A stretch of 64,000 nt of DNA from Azospirillum brasilense. Lineage in GTDB: Bacteria; Pseudomonadota; Alphaproteobacteria; Azospirillales; Azospirillaceae. Both the position numbers and the translations under genes were made by a program. The stretch is from NCBI RefSeq assembly GCF_003349955.1, contig NZ_QLKQ01000005.1:1-64000 (forward strand), in the 5' to 3' direction. Shown one piece after another: positions 15,964 to 25,285 of this stretch (positions are counted from its first letter, which is position 1; each line of letters begins with the position of its first letter). The notes beneath the pieces were generated by a model, which did not search any database, was not told the DNA's origin, and saw nothing but the letters and a program-made list of their open reading frames with translations.

Positions 15964-18333
15964 ATGAGCGATCCCGTCCCCACCGGCCACATCGCCCCCG
16001 CCGGCCTTTACGAGCGGAACAAGGCCCGTCCCTTCCTCGGCGCCACCGCCTGCTCCGACCGGCGGCTGGTCGCCGGCGAATGGACCGAGGTGACGCTGAT
16101 CTACGAGGTCGGCGGGTCGGGTCTCGCCGACGGGGCGGGGATCAAGCTGGCGATGAAGTTCTATTCGGACTGGGCGCTGTTCCAGACCAGCGACCCCACG
16201 GCGGCCAACTTCGTCTCCGCCGAGTACGAGGCCGGGCCGCTGGTGCCGGGGCAGAGCCCGGCCACCGTGCAGGCGCTGAAGGTGCGCTTCGACCAGAAGG
16301 GGCATGAGCGGCCCTACCAGAAGGCCATCGTCATCGACGTGATCGACGGTTACCTGAATCCCGGCGACCGCATCGTGATCCGGTTAGGCGACCGGCGCCA
16401 GGGCGGGCCGGGCACGCGGGTGCAGACCTTCGTCGAGCAGGGCTTCCGCTTCCGCGTCTTCATCGACCCGCTGGGCAGCCAAAAATACGCGGAGGTGCCG
16501 GGCGACTGCGTGATCGACATCGTGCCGGGCGCGCCCGCCGCCCTGCGGCTGGTCGCGCCGCGTCTGACCGCCCCCGGCCCGGCGTCGCTGCTGCTGCGCG
16601 CCGACGACGCCTGGGGCAACTGCTGCCTCGACGCCACGCTGGACGCCACCTTGACCGTTACCGGGCCGGCCGGCACTGGACTGCATGGCGAAAGCGCGCG
16701 GACGGTCGCGCTGGCTCCCGACCCGCAGGCGAACGGCTGGCTGGTCCGGCGCGAGGCGCTCGACCTCGGCGCCGGGGAATGGCGGATCGCCGCGACGGCG
16801 CCGGGCCTCGCCCCCGCCGAAGCCTTCATCACCGCCGAGAACGGGGCGCCGCGCGCCGTCTACGCCGACCTGCACGTCCATTCCAACGACACGGTCGGCA
16901 CCAACGACACCGCCTACAACCTGTCCTACGGGCGCGACGTCGCCGGGCTGGACGTTCTGGGCTACACCGCCAACGACTTCAACGTGACGGAGCGCGCCTG
17001 GACCGAGGCGGTCGGCCTGATCGACCGCTGCAACGAGCCGGACCGCTTCGTCTGCTACCCCGGCACGGAATGGTGCGGCAACTCCGCGGCGGGCGGCGAC
17101 CACAACGTGATCTTCCTGCGCGACGGCCAGCCGCGCTTCCCGGCGGACGGGCGGGGGCAGCCGGTGCGCTCCTTCGAATGGAACGAGTCGACCCGCGGCG
17201 CGCTGCGCCCCGGCGCCTGGCCGCTCGACGACCTCTACGCCGCCTATCGGGACGACCCGGAGGGCCATCTGCTGATCCCCCATGTGGGTGGGCGGCGCTG
17301 CAACCTCGATTGGCACCACCCGGAGCTGGAGCGGCTGATCGAGATCGGCTCCGCCTGGGGCCAGTTCCACTGGGTCTATGCCGAGGCGCTGGCCCGCGGC
17401 TACCGGCTCGGCGCGTCGGCGAGCAGCGACGAGCATCAGGGGCGCTGCGGCGGCGGGGCGCCGGCAACCGCGGTGTTCGGGGCGCGCGGCGGGCTGACCG
17501 GCGTCTTCGCCGACCGGCTGGACCGCGCGTCGGTGGGCCGGGCGCTGCGGGCGCGGCGGACCTTCGCGACGACCGGCGAGCGCAGCTTCGCCAGCCTGCG
17601 GCTCGGCGACCGCTGGATGGGCGAGGTGGTTTCGGGCGCCGACGGCGAGGCGCTGGACTACCGCCTGCTCGGCGACCGCGGGTGGGAGAGCCTGCGCCTG
17701 TTCGACGGCGACCGGCTGGTCTGGGAGCGCGACCTGCACCGCGAGCTGGGCCTGTCCGAGACGAAGATCCGCCTGCGGCTGGGCGGCGCCCGCATCAAGG
17801 ACCGCTACCGCGGCGCCTATTGGGATGGCGGAATCACCGTCACCGGCGCCGCCGTGCAGCGCGTCGAGCCCTTCGGCTTCGACCATCCGGAACAGGGCTG
17901 CTGGCGCCGCGACGCGACCACCGTCGCCATCCGCACCGTCACCCACGGCGACAGCGACGGGGTGGAACTGGCGCTGTCGCGTCTGGCCGGGGCGCGCATC
18001 CAGGTGCGGCTCGCCATCGGCACCTACGTGAAGGTCGGCAACCCGCTGACTCCGCCGCCCAACCCGCACGCCCCGGAGGCGGTTCTGGACATCGACGGTG
18101 ACGCACTGCTGGCGGACGCGGACGCCGGGCGGGTCACCCGCGTGCTGCCGGGCACCGAGCTGGAGGTGACGGTGGAGCGCGTCACCGAGGCGCCGCTGCC
18201 CCGCGACCTCGCCGGGCGCATCCCGCTTGCCGACCTCGGCCTCGCCCCGGGCAGCGAGCATCCGCTGTTCCTGACCGCGCGCCAGCGCGACCAGTCGCGG
18301 GTCTGGACCTCGGCCCTGTTCCTGACACCGTGA
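15964..18333 (+). CDS. PHP-domain protein of the DUF3604 type, putative metal-dependent hydrolase
   Basis: This 789-aa protein starts at ATG 15964. The N-terminal 300 residues look like beta-sandwich domains. A PHP-like metal hydrolase core follows: YADLHVHSNDTVG (first His pair), an HNVIFL region, HVGG, and SASSDEHQG near residue 480. The C-terminal 250 residues are again beta-rich. DUF3604 proteins are poorly characterised; PHP domains usually hydrolyse phosphoesters with two or three metal ions. There is no signal peptide. It is the only gene facing the GntR/UTRA regulator, so the two probably form an isolated substrate-inducible unit. The substrate is unknown. Confidence 0.72.
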   Translation: MSDPVPTGHIAPAGLYERNKARPFLGATACSDRRLVAGEWTEVTLIYEVGGSGLADGAGIKLAMKFYSDWALFQTSDPTAANFVSAEYEAGPLVPGQSPATVQALKVRFDQKGHERPYQKAIVIDVIDGYLNPGDRIVIRLGDRRQGGPGTRVQTFVEQGFRFRVFIDPLGSQKYAEVPGDCVIDIVPGAPAALRLVAPRLTAPGPASLLLRADDAWGNCCLDATLDATLTVTGPAGTGLHGESARTVALAPDPQANGWLVRREALDLGAGEWRIAATAPGLAPAEAFITAENGAPRAVYADLHVHSNDTVGTNDTAYNLSYGRDVAGLDVLGYTANDFNVTERAWTEAVGLIDRCNEPDRFVCYPGTEWCGNSAAGGDHNVIFLRDGQPRFPADGRGQPVRSFEWNESTRGALRPGAWPLDDLYAAYRDDPEGHLLIPHVGGRRCNLDWHHPELERLIEIGSAWGQFHWVYAEALARGYRLGASASSDEHQGRCGGGAPATAVFGARGGLTGVFADRLDRASVGRALRARRTFATTGERSFASLRLGDRWMGEVVSGADGEALDYRLLGDRGWESLRLFDGDRLVWERDLHRELGLSETKIRLRLGGARIKDRYRGAYWDGGITVTGAAVQRVEPFGFDHPEQGCWRRDATTVAIRTVTHGDSDGVELALSRLAGARIQVRLAIGTYVKVGNPLTPPPNPHAPEAVLDIDGDALLADADAGRVTRVLPGTELEVTVERVTEAPLPRDLAGRIPLADLGLAPGSEHPLFLTARQRDQSRVWTSALFLTP

Positions 18334-18399
18334 GCCCTCCGCCCCGTGGCCCGGCTGGTGCGCCGGGGCGCGGCACGGCCGTCGTCCCCGGAACGGCGA

Positions 18400-21300
18400 T
18401 CAGCCTGGCCGGCTCACCGCCCTCTCCAACGCCGCGGCCAGCGCCGCGTCGTCGTAGGGCTTCGGCAGGTGGACACCGCCGTTGGGCGCCCGGTCCGCCC
18501 CCGAGGCGAAGACGACCGGCAGGCCCGGGTGGCGTTCGCGCAGAGCGGCGGCCAGCCGCTCTCCCGACATTCCCGGCAGGCTGATGTCCGTCAGCAGGAG
18601 GTCGACCGCTTCCGTCCCGGCGATCGCCATGGCCTCCTCGGCGTTGCCGGCCTCGAAGACGGTGTGGCCAAGGCCGGTCAGCATCTCCACCGTGACGAGG
18701 CGGATCAACGCGTCGTCCTCCACCAGAAGCACGCGCAGACCCTGACGGCCGGACGGCGGTGCCGGCGTGGGATCGGCGGGCGGCTTCGGTGCCCCAGCGG
18801 GATTTGCGGCCCCCCCTTGCTCCCTCTGCTGCTGGTTGCGCAGGACATGGCGGACTTTGCGGGCCAGCGCCTCGCGGGTGTAGGGCTTGCTCAGCAGCTC
18901 GACGCCAAGGTCGAGCCGCCCGCCATGCACGATCGCGTTCTCGGTGTAGCCCGAGGTGAACAGGACGGCGATCCCCGGCAGCCGTTCCTTCGCGCGGCGC
19001 GCCAGCTCGGGGCTGCGCAGGGGGCCCGGCATGACGACGTCGGTGAACAGCAGGTCGATGGGCACCCCGCTTTCCACGATGGCCAGCGCGCTCTGCGCGT
19101 CCCGCGCCTTGAGCACGCGGTAGCCGAGATCGGCCATCATCTCGACCACGGTGGCCCGCACGTCGTCGTCGTCCTCGACCACCAGCACGGTTTCCGACCC
19201 GCCCGCCTCCGGCCCGGTGTCGATCACCGTCACGACGTCCTCCGCCCGATGCGCGCGCGGCAGATAGACGCGGACCGTGGTTCCCTGACCGGGTTCGCTG
19301 TAGATCTTGACGTGCCCGCCCGACTGCTTGACGAAGCCGTAGACCATGCTGAGGCCGAGGCCGGTGCCCTGCCCTTCCGGCTTGGTCGTGAAGAACGGCT
19401 CGAAGACGTGATCCAGCACATCCGCCGGGATGCCGCAGCCGGTGTCGGTCACCGCCAGCATGACATACTGTCCGGGTTCCACCTCGGCGTGCCGGGCGGC
19501 GTAGGGATCGTCGAGGAAGGCGTTGCCGGCCTCGATGGTCAGCCGGCCGTGGCCGTTCATGGCGTCGCGGGCGTTGATCGCCAGATTGAGCAGCGCGTTC
19601 TCGACCTGGCTTTCGTCGGCGAAGGTGGTCCACAGGCCACCGGTGATCATGGTCTCGATCTCGACACCCTCGCCGAGCACGCGGCGCAGCATCTCGTCGA
19701 GCCCGCGGACGAGGCGGCCCAGATTGACCACGCGGGGGGCCAGGGGCTGGCGCCGGCCGAAGGCGAGGAGTTGGGCGACCAGCTTCGATCCCCGGCTGAC
19801 GCCGCTCAGCGCGTTCTGCAACCGCTGTTCGGCGCGGTCGTTCCCGGCGACGTCCTTCACCAGAAGCTGGAGGTTTCCGGAAATCACCTGGAGAAGGTTG
19901 TTGAAATCGTGCGCCACACCGCCGGTCAGCTTGCCGACCGCGTCCATCTTCTGGGCCTGGCGAAGCTGCGCCTCGGCCCGCTCCCGCTCGGCGATTGCCG
20001 AGGCGATGCGCTGCTCCAGCAGCTCGTTGAGGCGCCGTTGCGCGTCCTCGACCTCCTTGCGCTCGGTGATGTCGATCACCGAACCGATGTAGCCGCGGAA
20101 TCCGCCCTCCGCGTCGAAGCGCGGGGCGGCGGCGTCGATCGCCCAGCGGTAAACCCCGTCGGTCCGCCGCAGCCGATACTCCACCCGGAACGCCTCCCGC
20201 TTCGCGTTGGCGGCCAGGAACATGTCCTCGGCGGCCTGACGGTCGTCGGGATGGGTCGCGTCCAGCCAGCCGAAGCCCAACCCCGTCTCGGGGGTCTGGC
20301 CGGTGAACTCGTACCAGGACTTGTTGAGATAGGTGCAGGAGCCGTCGAGTTCGGTGACCCAGACCATCACCGGGGCGTGGTCGGCGAGGTTCCGGAAGCG
20401 CGCCTCGCTCTCGCGCAGCGCGTTGTCCGCCTCGCGGCGCAGGCGCACCATGGCCAGGGCGGTGTCCACACGGGCGATCAGTTCGCGCGCGGAGAAGGGC
20501 TTGACCAGATAATCGTCGGCGCCGGCCGACAGCCCCTCGACGCTCGCCTCCTCGCCGGCGCGGGCCGACAGCAGGATGACCGGCAGGTCGCGCAGGTCGG
20601 CATCCTCGCGGATCGCGCGCAGCAGCCCGAAGCCGTCCAGCACCGGCATCATGATGTCGGTCAGGACGAGATCCGGACGGGTCATGCGGATGGCCGCCAG
20701 GGCGGACTGACCGTCGGGAACCGCCTCGACGGTGTAGCAGCCGTTCAGCAGGCGGCTCACATAGTCGCGCATGTCGGCGTTGTCGTCGGCCAGCAGCAGG
20801 CGCGGGCACGCGCCCGTCTCCCGCGCCGCCACCATCTCGGCGGCGGCGATGAAAGGAGCCTCCTCCTCCCCGTCGGCGCCCCCCGTCCCGGGCAGCCAGC
20901 GCAGCGCCTCCTCGACGAAGGTCTGCGTGCGCGCGCCGCCCGGCGCGCCGGTCGGCTCCGCCAGGACGCGCTCCTGCGGCAGGTGGGCGGTGCCGAACGG
21001 AAGGACGATGATGAAGGCCGATCCGCGCCCCATCTCGCTCTCGACCCGGATCGTCCCGCCGTGCAGCTTGACGAGTTCCTGGACGAGGGCAAGGCCGATG
21101 CCGGTGCCCTCGTGGCTGCGCCCACGCGCACCCTCGACCCGGTGGAAGCGCTCGAACAGGCGCGGCAGTTCGGATTCGAGGATGCCGGTCCCGGAATCGC
21201 GCACCACCAGTTCGGCCCCCCCGCCGACCGGCCTCAGGGACACCGCGATCCCGCCGTCGAAGGTGAACTTGAAGGCGTTCGACAGCAGGTTGAGGACGAC

Positions 21301-22704
21301 CGTCTCCCACATGTTGCGGTCGACATGGATCGGCGCGGGCAGCGGCGGGCAATCGACGGTGAGGCTCAGCCCGGCCCGCTCGCAGGCCGAGCGGAAGCCG
21401 CTCGCCAGTTCGGCCGTGTAGGAGGCGAGGTCGGTCGGCTCGTAGCGCGCCTGGGTCCGCCCGGCCTCGATGCGCGAGAAGTCCAGGAGCGCGTTGACGA
21501 GCTTGAGCAGGCGCTGGCCGTTGCGATGGACCACCACCAGATCCTCGCGGTGGGCCGGCATCCGCTCCGGCTCGGCCTGCAACACCTCCTCCAGCGGCCC
21601 CAGCATGAGGGTCAGCGGCGTGCGGAACTCGTGGCTGATGTTGGAGAAGAACACCGTCTTGGCGCGGTCGATCTCGGCCAGCATCTCGGCCCGTTTGCGC
21701 TCGGCCTCGTAGGTCTGGACGTTGGTGATGGCCGCGGCGATCTGCCCGGCCACCAGACCGAGGAAACGCCGGTAATCGTCGTCGAACAGGCGGAACGGGT
21801 TCAGCCCGACGACGAGCAGGCCGGCCCGGCCCGTCTCGCCGCTGGCCGGGATCGGAATGGCGGCGGCCTGGGCCGGCGGGCGGCGCCAGACGCCGGGCGG
21901 CAGGTCGGCGTCGAACTTGACCGCCAGATCGCCGACCAGCACCGGGTCGTGGAGCGTGGGGGTGAACGGCCAGGCCGAGGTGCCGTCCACCGCCAGCGTC
22001 TCTGGAGCCGCGGGGTGGCCGCGCTCGATGCCGCAGGACCCGGCAAGGGCCGCGCTGGCGCCGTCGGGCTCGGCCACGTAGAGCAGCGCGAAGGGCAGGT
22101 CCCGCGGGTTGGTGGCGAGCGCCCGGGCGCTGCGCTCGCACACCTCCGGCAAGGTGCGGGCGTCGGCGGTGCCGGCGGCGAGATCGCGCAGCAGGGTGAG
22201 CTGGCGTTCGCCGATGATCCGCTGCGTGTCGTCGGTGTTGGCGCAGATGATGCCGCCGGGGCTGCCGTCGTCGTCGGGGACCGGGCTGTAGGAGAAGGTG
22301 TAGTAGGTCTCCTCCGGATAGCCGTTGCGCTCCATGAGAAGGAGCTGCCCCTCGACGTAGGTCCCCTCGTCCCCCGTCATGGCGGTCGCCAGCATCGGGC
22401 CGATGTCGCCCCAGATCTCCCGCCAGACGACCGAGGTCGGTCGCCCGAGCGCCCAGGGATGCTTGCCGCCGATGATCGACTTGTAGGCGTCGTTGTAGAA
22501 GTAGATCAGGTCCCGCCCCCAGCCGACCCAGATCGGCTGGCGGGAGGTCAGCATGATCCGCACCGCGGTCTTCAGGCTACGCGGCCAGTCCTCGGGCGGG
22601 CCGAGCGCCGTCGACGCCCAATCGAACGCGCGCATCTGGGCGCCCATCTCGCCGCCGCTGGCGAGGAAATCGGGAGCGGTGGAGACGTCGGTCTCGTTGG
22701 ACAT
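18400..22704 (-). CDS. Hybrid sensor histidine kinase with two kinase cores and three receiver domains
   Basis: The product is 1434 aa and apparently cytoplasmic, with no clear membrane segments. Order: PAS-like sensor (about 20-150), GAF-like region (160-330), HisKA with FSNISHEFRTPL (about 356), HATPase (GTGIGLALVQELV), receiver 1 (LLLADDNADM about 638; TDIMMPVLDG), PAS with PAC (about 760-880), a second kinase core with GGVAHDFNNLL (about 930) and GTGLGLSMVYGFV, receiver 2 (VLVVEDDDDV about 1175; FTDVVMPG) and receiver 3 (VLLVEDDALIR about 1326; LTDISLPG). Both H-boxes and all phosphoacceptor Asp positions look intact. ATG 22704 is preceded by AAAGGA. No partner output regulator is adjacent, so targets are unknown. 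Confidence 0.9.
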   Translation of the reverse strand: MSNETDVSTAPDFLASGGEMGAQMRAFDWASTALGPPEDWPRSLKTAVRIMLTSRQPIWVGWGRDLIYFYNDAYKSIIGGKHPWALGRPTSVVWREIWGDIGPMLATAMTGDEGTYVEGQLLLMERNGYPEETYYTFSYSPVPDDDGSPGGIICANTDDTQRIIGERQLTLLRDLAAGTADARTLPEVCERSARALATNPRDLPFALLYVAEPDGASAALAGSCGIERGHPAAPETLAVDGTSAWPFTPTLHDPVLVGDLAVKFDADLPPGVWRRPPAQAAAIPIPASGETGRAGLLVVGLNPFRLFDDDYRRFLGLVAGQIAAAITNVQTYEAERKRAEMLAEIDRAKTVFFSNISHEFRTPLTLMLGPLEEVLQAEPERMPAHREDLVVVHRNGQRLLKLVNALLDFSRIEAGRTQARYEPTDLASYTAELASGFRSACERAGLSLTVDCPPLPAPIHVDRNMWETVVLNLLSNAFKFTFDGGIAVSLRPVGGGAELVVRDSGTGILESELPRLFERFHRVEGARGRSHEGTGIGLALVQELVKLHGGTIRVESEMGRGSAFIIVLPFGTAHLPQERVLAEPTGAPGGARTQTFVEEALRWLPGTGGADGEEEAPFIAAAEMVAARETGACPRLLLADDNADMRDYVSRLLNGCYTVEAVPDGQSALAAIRMTRPDLVLTDIMMPVLDGFGLLRAIREDADLRDLPVILLSARAGEEASVEGLSAGADDYLVKPFSARELIARVDTALAMVRLRREADNALRESEARFRNLADHAPVMVWVTELDGSCTYLNKSWYEFTGQTPETGLGFGWLDATHPDDRQAAEDMFLAANAKREAFRVEYRLRRTDGVYRWAIDAAAPRFDAEGGFRGYIGSVIDITERKEVEDAQRRLNELLEQRIASAIAERERAEAQLRQAQKMDAVGKLTGGVAHDFNNLLQVISGNLQLLVKDVAGNDRAEQRLQNALSGVSRGSKLVAQLLAFGRRQPLAPRVVNLGRLVRGLDEMLRRVLGEGVEIETMITGGLWTTFADESQVENALLNLAINARDAMNGHGRLTIEAGNAFLDDPYAARHAEVEPGQYVMLAVTDTGCGIPADVLDHVFEPFFTTKPEGQGTGLGLSMVYGFVKQSGGHVKIYSEPGQGTTVRVYLPRAHRAEDVVTVIDTGPEAGGSETVLVVEDDDDVRATVVEMMADLGYRVLKARDAQSALAIVESGVPIDLLFTDVVMPGPLRSPELARRAKERLPGIAVLFTSGYTENAIVHGGRLDLGVELLSKPYTREALARKVRHVLRNQQQREQGGAANPAGAPKPPADPTPAPPSGRQGLRVLLVEDDALIRLVTVEMLTGLGHTVFEAGNAEEAMAIAGTEAVDLLLTDISLPGMSGERLAAALRERHPGLPVVFASGADRAPNGGVHLPKPYDDAALAAALERAVSRPG

Positions 22705-22880
22705 ACGCAGGCGTCCCGTCCTTTGTTCCAAACCCCCTCTACAACAGGGGCGCGGCCATTGCCGCACAGCGGGACGCCACTTTAAGCTGATCGGAGGGGC
22801 GGCGGCGAGAAACGATTTGTTAGCCCAATAGCCATAGACCGAGACTTTAAACCCGAAAGCGGTGGCCAGGAGCACCCCTT

Positions 22881-23741
22881 TCACGCGAAGCGCTTCGCTC
22901 CGGCGACGCACAGCACGATCAGCCCGGTCACGGCGATCATGCTCCAGGCCACCGGCTCGTTCAGCAGAAGGCCCGCCAGCGACAGCCCGAGGAAGGGTTG
23001 GAGCAGTTGCAATTGCCCGACCCCCGCAATGCCGCCGAGCGCGAGCCCCCGGTACCAGAAGACGAAGCCGATCAGCATGCTGAAGACGGAGACGTAGGCG
23101 AGGCCGATCCAGGCCGGGGTTTCGATGCCCGCCCAGACATCCGGCATGGTCGCGAGCGCCAGCCCGGCCATCACCGGCATCGTCAGCACCAGCGCCCAGG
23201 AAATCACCTGCCAGCCGCCGAGACGGCGCGACAGCACCGCGCCCTCGGCGTAGCCCAGCCCGCAGAGCAGGATGGCCGCCACCATCAGGCCGGCCCCGGT
23301 GAGCGACGCGCCGCCGCCCTGCGCCAGGGCGAAGCCGACCACGGCGAGGCTGCCCAGGCCCGAGAACAGCCAGAAGACCGGCTTCGGCCGCTCCCGGCCG
23401 CGCAGCACGCCGAACAGGGCGGTGGACAGCGGCAGAAGACCGATGAAGACCATGGAGTGCGCGGAGGTGATGTGGCGGAGCGCCAGCGCGGTGAGCAGCG
23501 GGAAGCCGACGACCACGCCGAGCGCCACGACCGCGAGCGGCGCGAGGTCGCGGCGCCGCGGGCGGGCCTGCCGCAGCAGGGCTAGCAGGGCACCCGCCAG
23601 CGCAGCGGCGATCAGCGCCCGCGCCGAGGTCAGGAACAGGGGCGAGAAGCCGCCGACCGCGACGCGCGTCGCCGGCAGCGACCCGCTGAAGATGAGCACG
23701 CCCAGCAACCCGCTGCCCCAGCCCGCCGTCACCCACCGCAT
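22881..23741 (-). CDS. EamA/DMT-family transporter
   Basis: This 286-aa protein has ten predicted membrane helices in two EamA repeats (GLLGVLIFSGSLPATR at the start; GLAYVSVFSMLIGFVFWYRG and LLQPFLGLSLAGLLLNE in the second). The DMT superfamily exports small metabolites such as amino acids. ATG 23741 has a good ribosome site (AAGGA). It is divergent from the MocR-type regulator gene across 138 bp carrying repeat elements, the usual arrangement when such a regulator controls an exporter. The sensor kinase gene lies downstream after 176 bp and probably has its own promoter. Confidence 0.88.
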   Translation of the reverse strand: MRWVTAGWGSGLLGVLIFSGSLPATRVAVGGFSPLFLTSARALIAAALAGALLALLRQARPRRRDLAPLAVVALGVVVGFPLLTALALRHITSAHSMVFIGLLPLSTALFGVLRGRERPKPVFWLFSGLGSLAVVGFALAQGGGASLTGAGLMVAAILLCGLGYAEGAVLSRRLGGWQVISWALVLTMPVMAGLALATMPDVWAGIETPAWIGLAYVSVFSMLIGFVFWYRGLALGGIAGVGQLQLLQPFLGLSLAGLLLNEPVAWSMIAVTGLIVLCVAGAKRFA

Positions 23742-23820
23742 TCCCTGATCCTTTCCGGTTCCGTGCCCATTGCGGGACGAGCCTAGCGCGGCGGGCGCTG
23801 GCGGAGACAGCCACGGACCC

Positions 23821-23860
23821 ATACAATCGCACCGAACTGTATTGGTACCGGGTGCGGTAC
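23821..23860. promoter_or_regulatory. Candidate MocR operator: inverted and direct repeats
   Basis: The gap between the divergent exporter and MocR genes contains ATACA (23821-23825) and TGTAT (23838-23842) as an inverted pair with a 12-bp spacer. GGTAC is repeated directly at 23844-23848 and 23856-23860, 12 bp apart. MocR/GabR-type regulators bind direct repeats in such divergent promoters, so this is the likely control element for both genes. Confidence 0.5.
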
Positions 23861-23879
23861 ACTTGCCGAAGGTGGCGTG

Positions 23880-25277
23880 ATGACGACCCGAACGGGCACG
23901 CGGACGGTCGAGGTGATGGAGGCGATCCGCCAGAGGATGGCGGACCGCCGGCTGTCGCCGGGGGACCGGCTGCCCTCGATCCGCCGCTTCGCCGCGACCA
24001 TGGGCGTGTCGCCCTCGACCGTGGTGGAGGCCTACGACCGTCTCGCCGCGGACGGGGTGATCCGCTCGCGGCCCGGCTCCGGTTTCTACGTGTCCGGCGC
24101 CGTGCCGCCGCTGGCCCTGGCCGAAGCCGAACCGCGCCGCGACCGGGCCATCGATCCTTTCTGGGTGTCGCGCCAGTCGCTCGACGCCGAGGCGGACATG
24201 CTGAAGCCCGGCTGCGGCTGGCTGCCGGCGGACTGGATGCCCAACACCGCCCTGCGCCGCGCCCTGCGCCGTCTCGCCCACGCCGACGACGCCGTTCTGG
24301 CGGACTATGGCGGCACACGCGGCTCGCTTGCCCTGCGCCGGCTGCTGGCCCGGCAGTTCGCGGAGGAGGGGCTGGCCGTGGGGGCCGACCAGATCCTGCT
24401 GACCGGGTCGGGAACCCAGGCGATCGACCTGATCTGCCGCTTCCTGCTGCGCCCCGGCGACGCGGTGCTGGTCGACGACCCCTGCTATTTCAACTTCCAG
24501 GCTCTGCTGCGCGCCCATCGGGTCCGCATCGTCGGCGTCCCCTACACGCCGAGCGGTCCGGACACCGCGCTCTTCGCCGCGGTGCTGGCCGAGCATCGGC
24601 CCCGCCTCTACATCACCAATTCGGCGCTGCACAACCCGACCGGCGCCACGATGTCGCCGCAGACGGCGCACCGGCTGCTCAAGGCCGCCGCCGCCCACGA
24701 CGTCACCATCGTCGAGGACGACATCTTCGCCGGCTTCGAGCCGGATCCCTCGCCGCGCCTCGCCGTTCTGGACGGGCTGACCGAGGTCATCCGGATCGGC
24801 AGCTTCTCGAAAACGCTTTCCGCCTCGGTCCGCTGCGGCTACCTCGCGGCGCGGCCGGATTGGGTGGAGGCGCTGGTCGATCTCCAGGTCGCGACGAATT
24901 TCGGTGGCCCCAGCCCGGTCGCCGCCGAACTCGTCCTCGCGACCCTCGGCGACGGCGGCCACCGCAAGCATCTCGACGGCCTCCGCCGCCGCCTGACCCG
25001 GCTGCGGCGCGAGATGGCCGACCGGCTGGCGACCATCGGCCTGCACCCCTGGCTGATGCCGCGCGGCGGCTTCTATCTGTGGTGCAGCCTGCCGGACGGC
25101 CGGGATGCGGCGGCCGTCGCACGGGCGGCGCTGGACGAAAAAATGGTCCTCGCCCCCGGCAACGTCTTCAGCGTCGGCCAGTCGGCCGCCGGCTTCCTGC
25201 GCTTCAACGTCGCCCAGATGGGCGACCCGCGCGTCTTCGCGGTTCTGAGGCGCGCCGTGGCGGCGGCCGAACCGTAG
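23880..25277 (+). CDS. MocR-type PLP-dependent transcriptional regulator (GntR HTH + aminotransferase fold)
   Basis: The product is about 465 aa; ATG 23880 (or GTG 23877). The winged helix at 10-75 (MEAIRQRMADRRLSPGDRLP, GVSPSTVVEAYDRL) is followed by a class I aminotransferase-like domain. PLP features are present: DPCYFNFQ, NPTGATMS, VEDDIFAGF, and the Schiff-base Lys in SFSKTLSASVRCGY. MocR proteins sense amino-acid-like ligands through PLP chemistry. The adjacent divergent EamA exporter is the probable target. The downstream neighbour converges within 8 bp. Confidence 0.9.
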   Translation: MTTRTGTRTVEVMEAIRQRMADRRLSPGDRLPSIRRFAATMGVSPSTVVEAYDRLAADGVIRSRPGSGFYVSGAVPPLALAEAEPRRDRAIDPFWVSRQSLDAEADMLKPGCGWLPADWMPNTALRRALRRLAHADDAVLADYGGTRGSLALRRLLARQFAEEGLAVGADQILLTGSGTQAIDLICRFLLRPGDAVLVDDPCYFNFQALLRAHRVRIVGVPYTPSGPDTALFAAVLAEHRPRLYITNSALHNPTGATMSPQTAHRLLKAAAAHDVTIVEDDIFAGFEPDPSPRLAVLDGLTEVIRIGSFSKTLSASVRCGYLAARPDWVEALVDLQVATNFGGPSPVAAELVLATLGDGGHRKHLDGLRRRLTRLRREMADRLATIGLHPWLMPRGGFYLWCSLPDGRDAAAVARAALDEKMVLAPGNVFSVGQSAAGFLRFNVAQMGDPRVFAVLRRAVAAAEP

Positions 25278-25285
25278 TCTCCGGA

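Noticed and set aside
18334..18399. Terminator between the converging PHP and kinase genes
   Set aside because: GC-rich partial inverted repeats are present but with mismatches and no T-run on either strand.
18346..22785. Very long open frame (about 1480 codons) on the plus strand
   Set aside because: It is antisense to the hybrid kinase gene. Its translation is low-complexity (Arg/Gly/Ala/Asp/His-rich) without domains; it reflects GC-rich codon bias.
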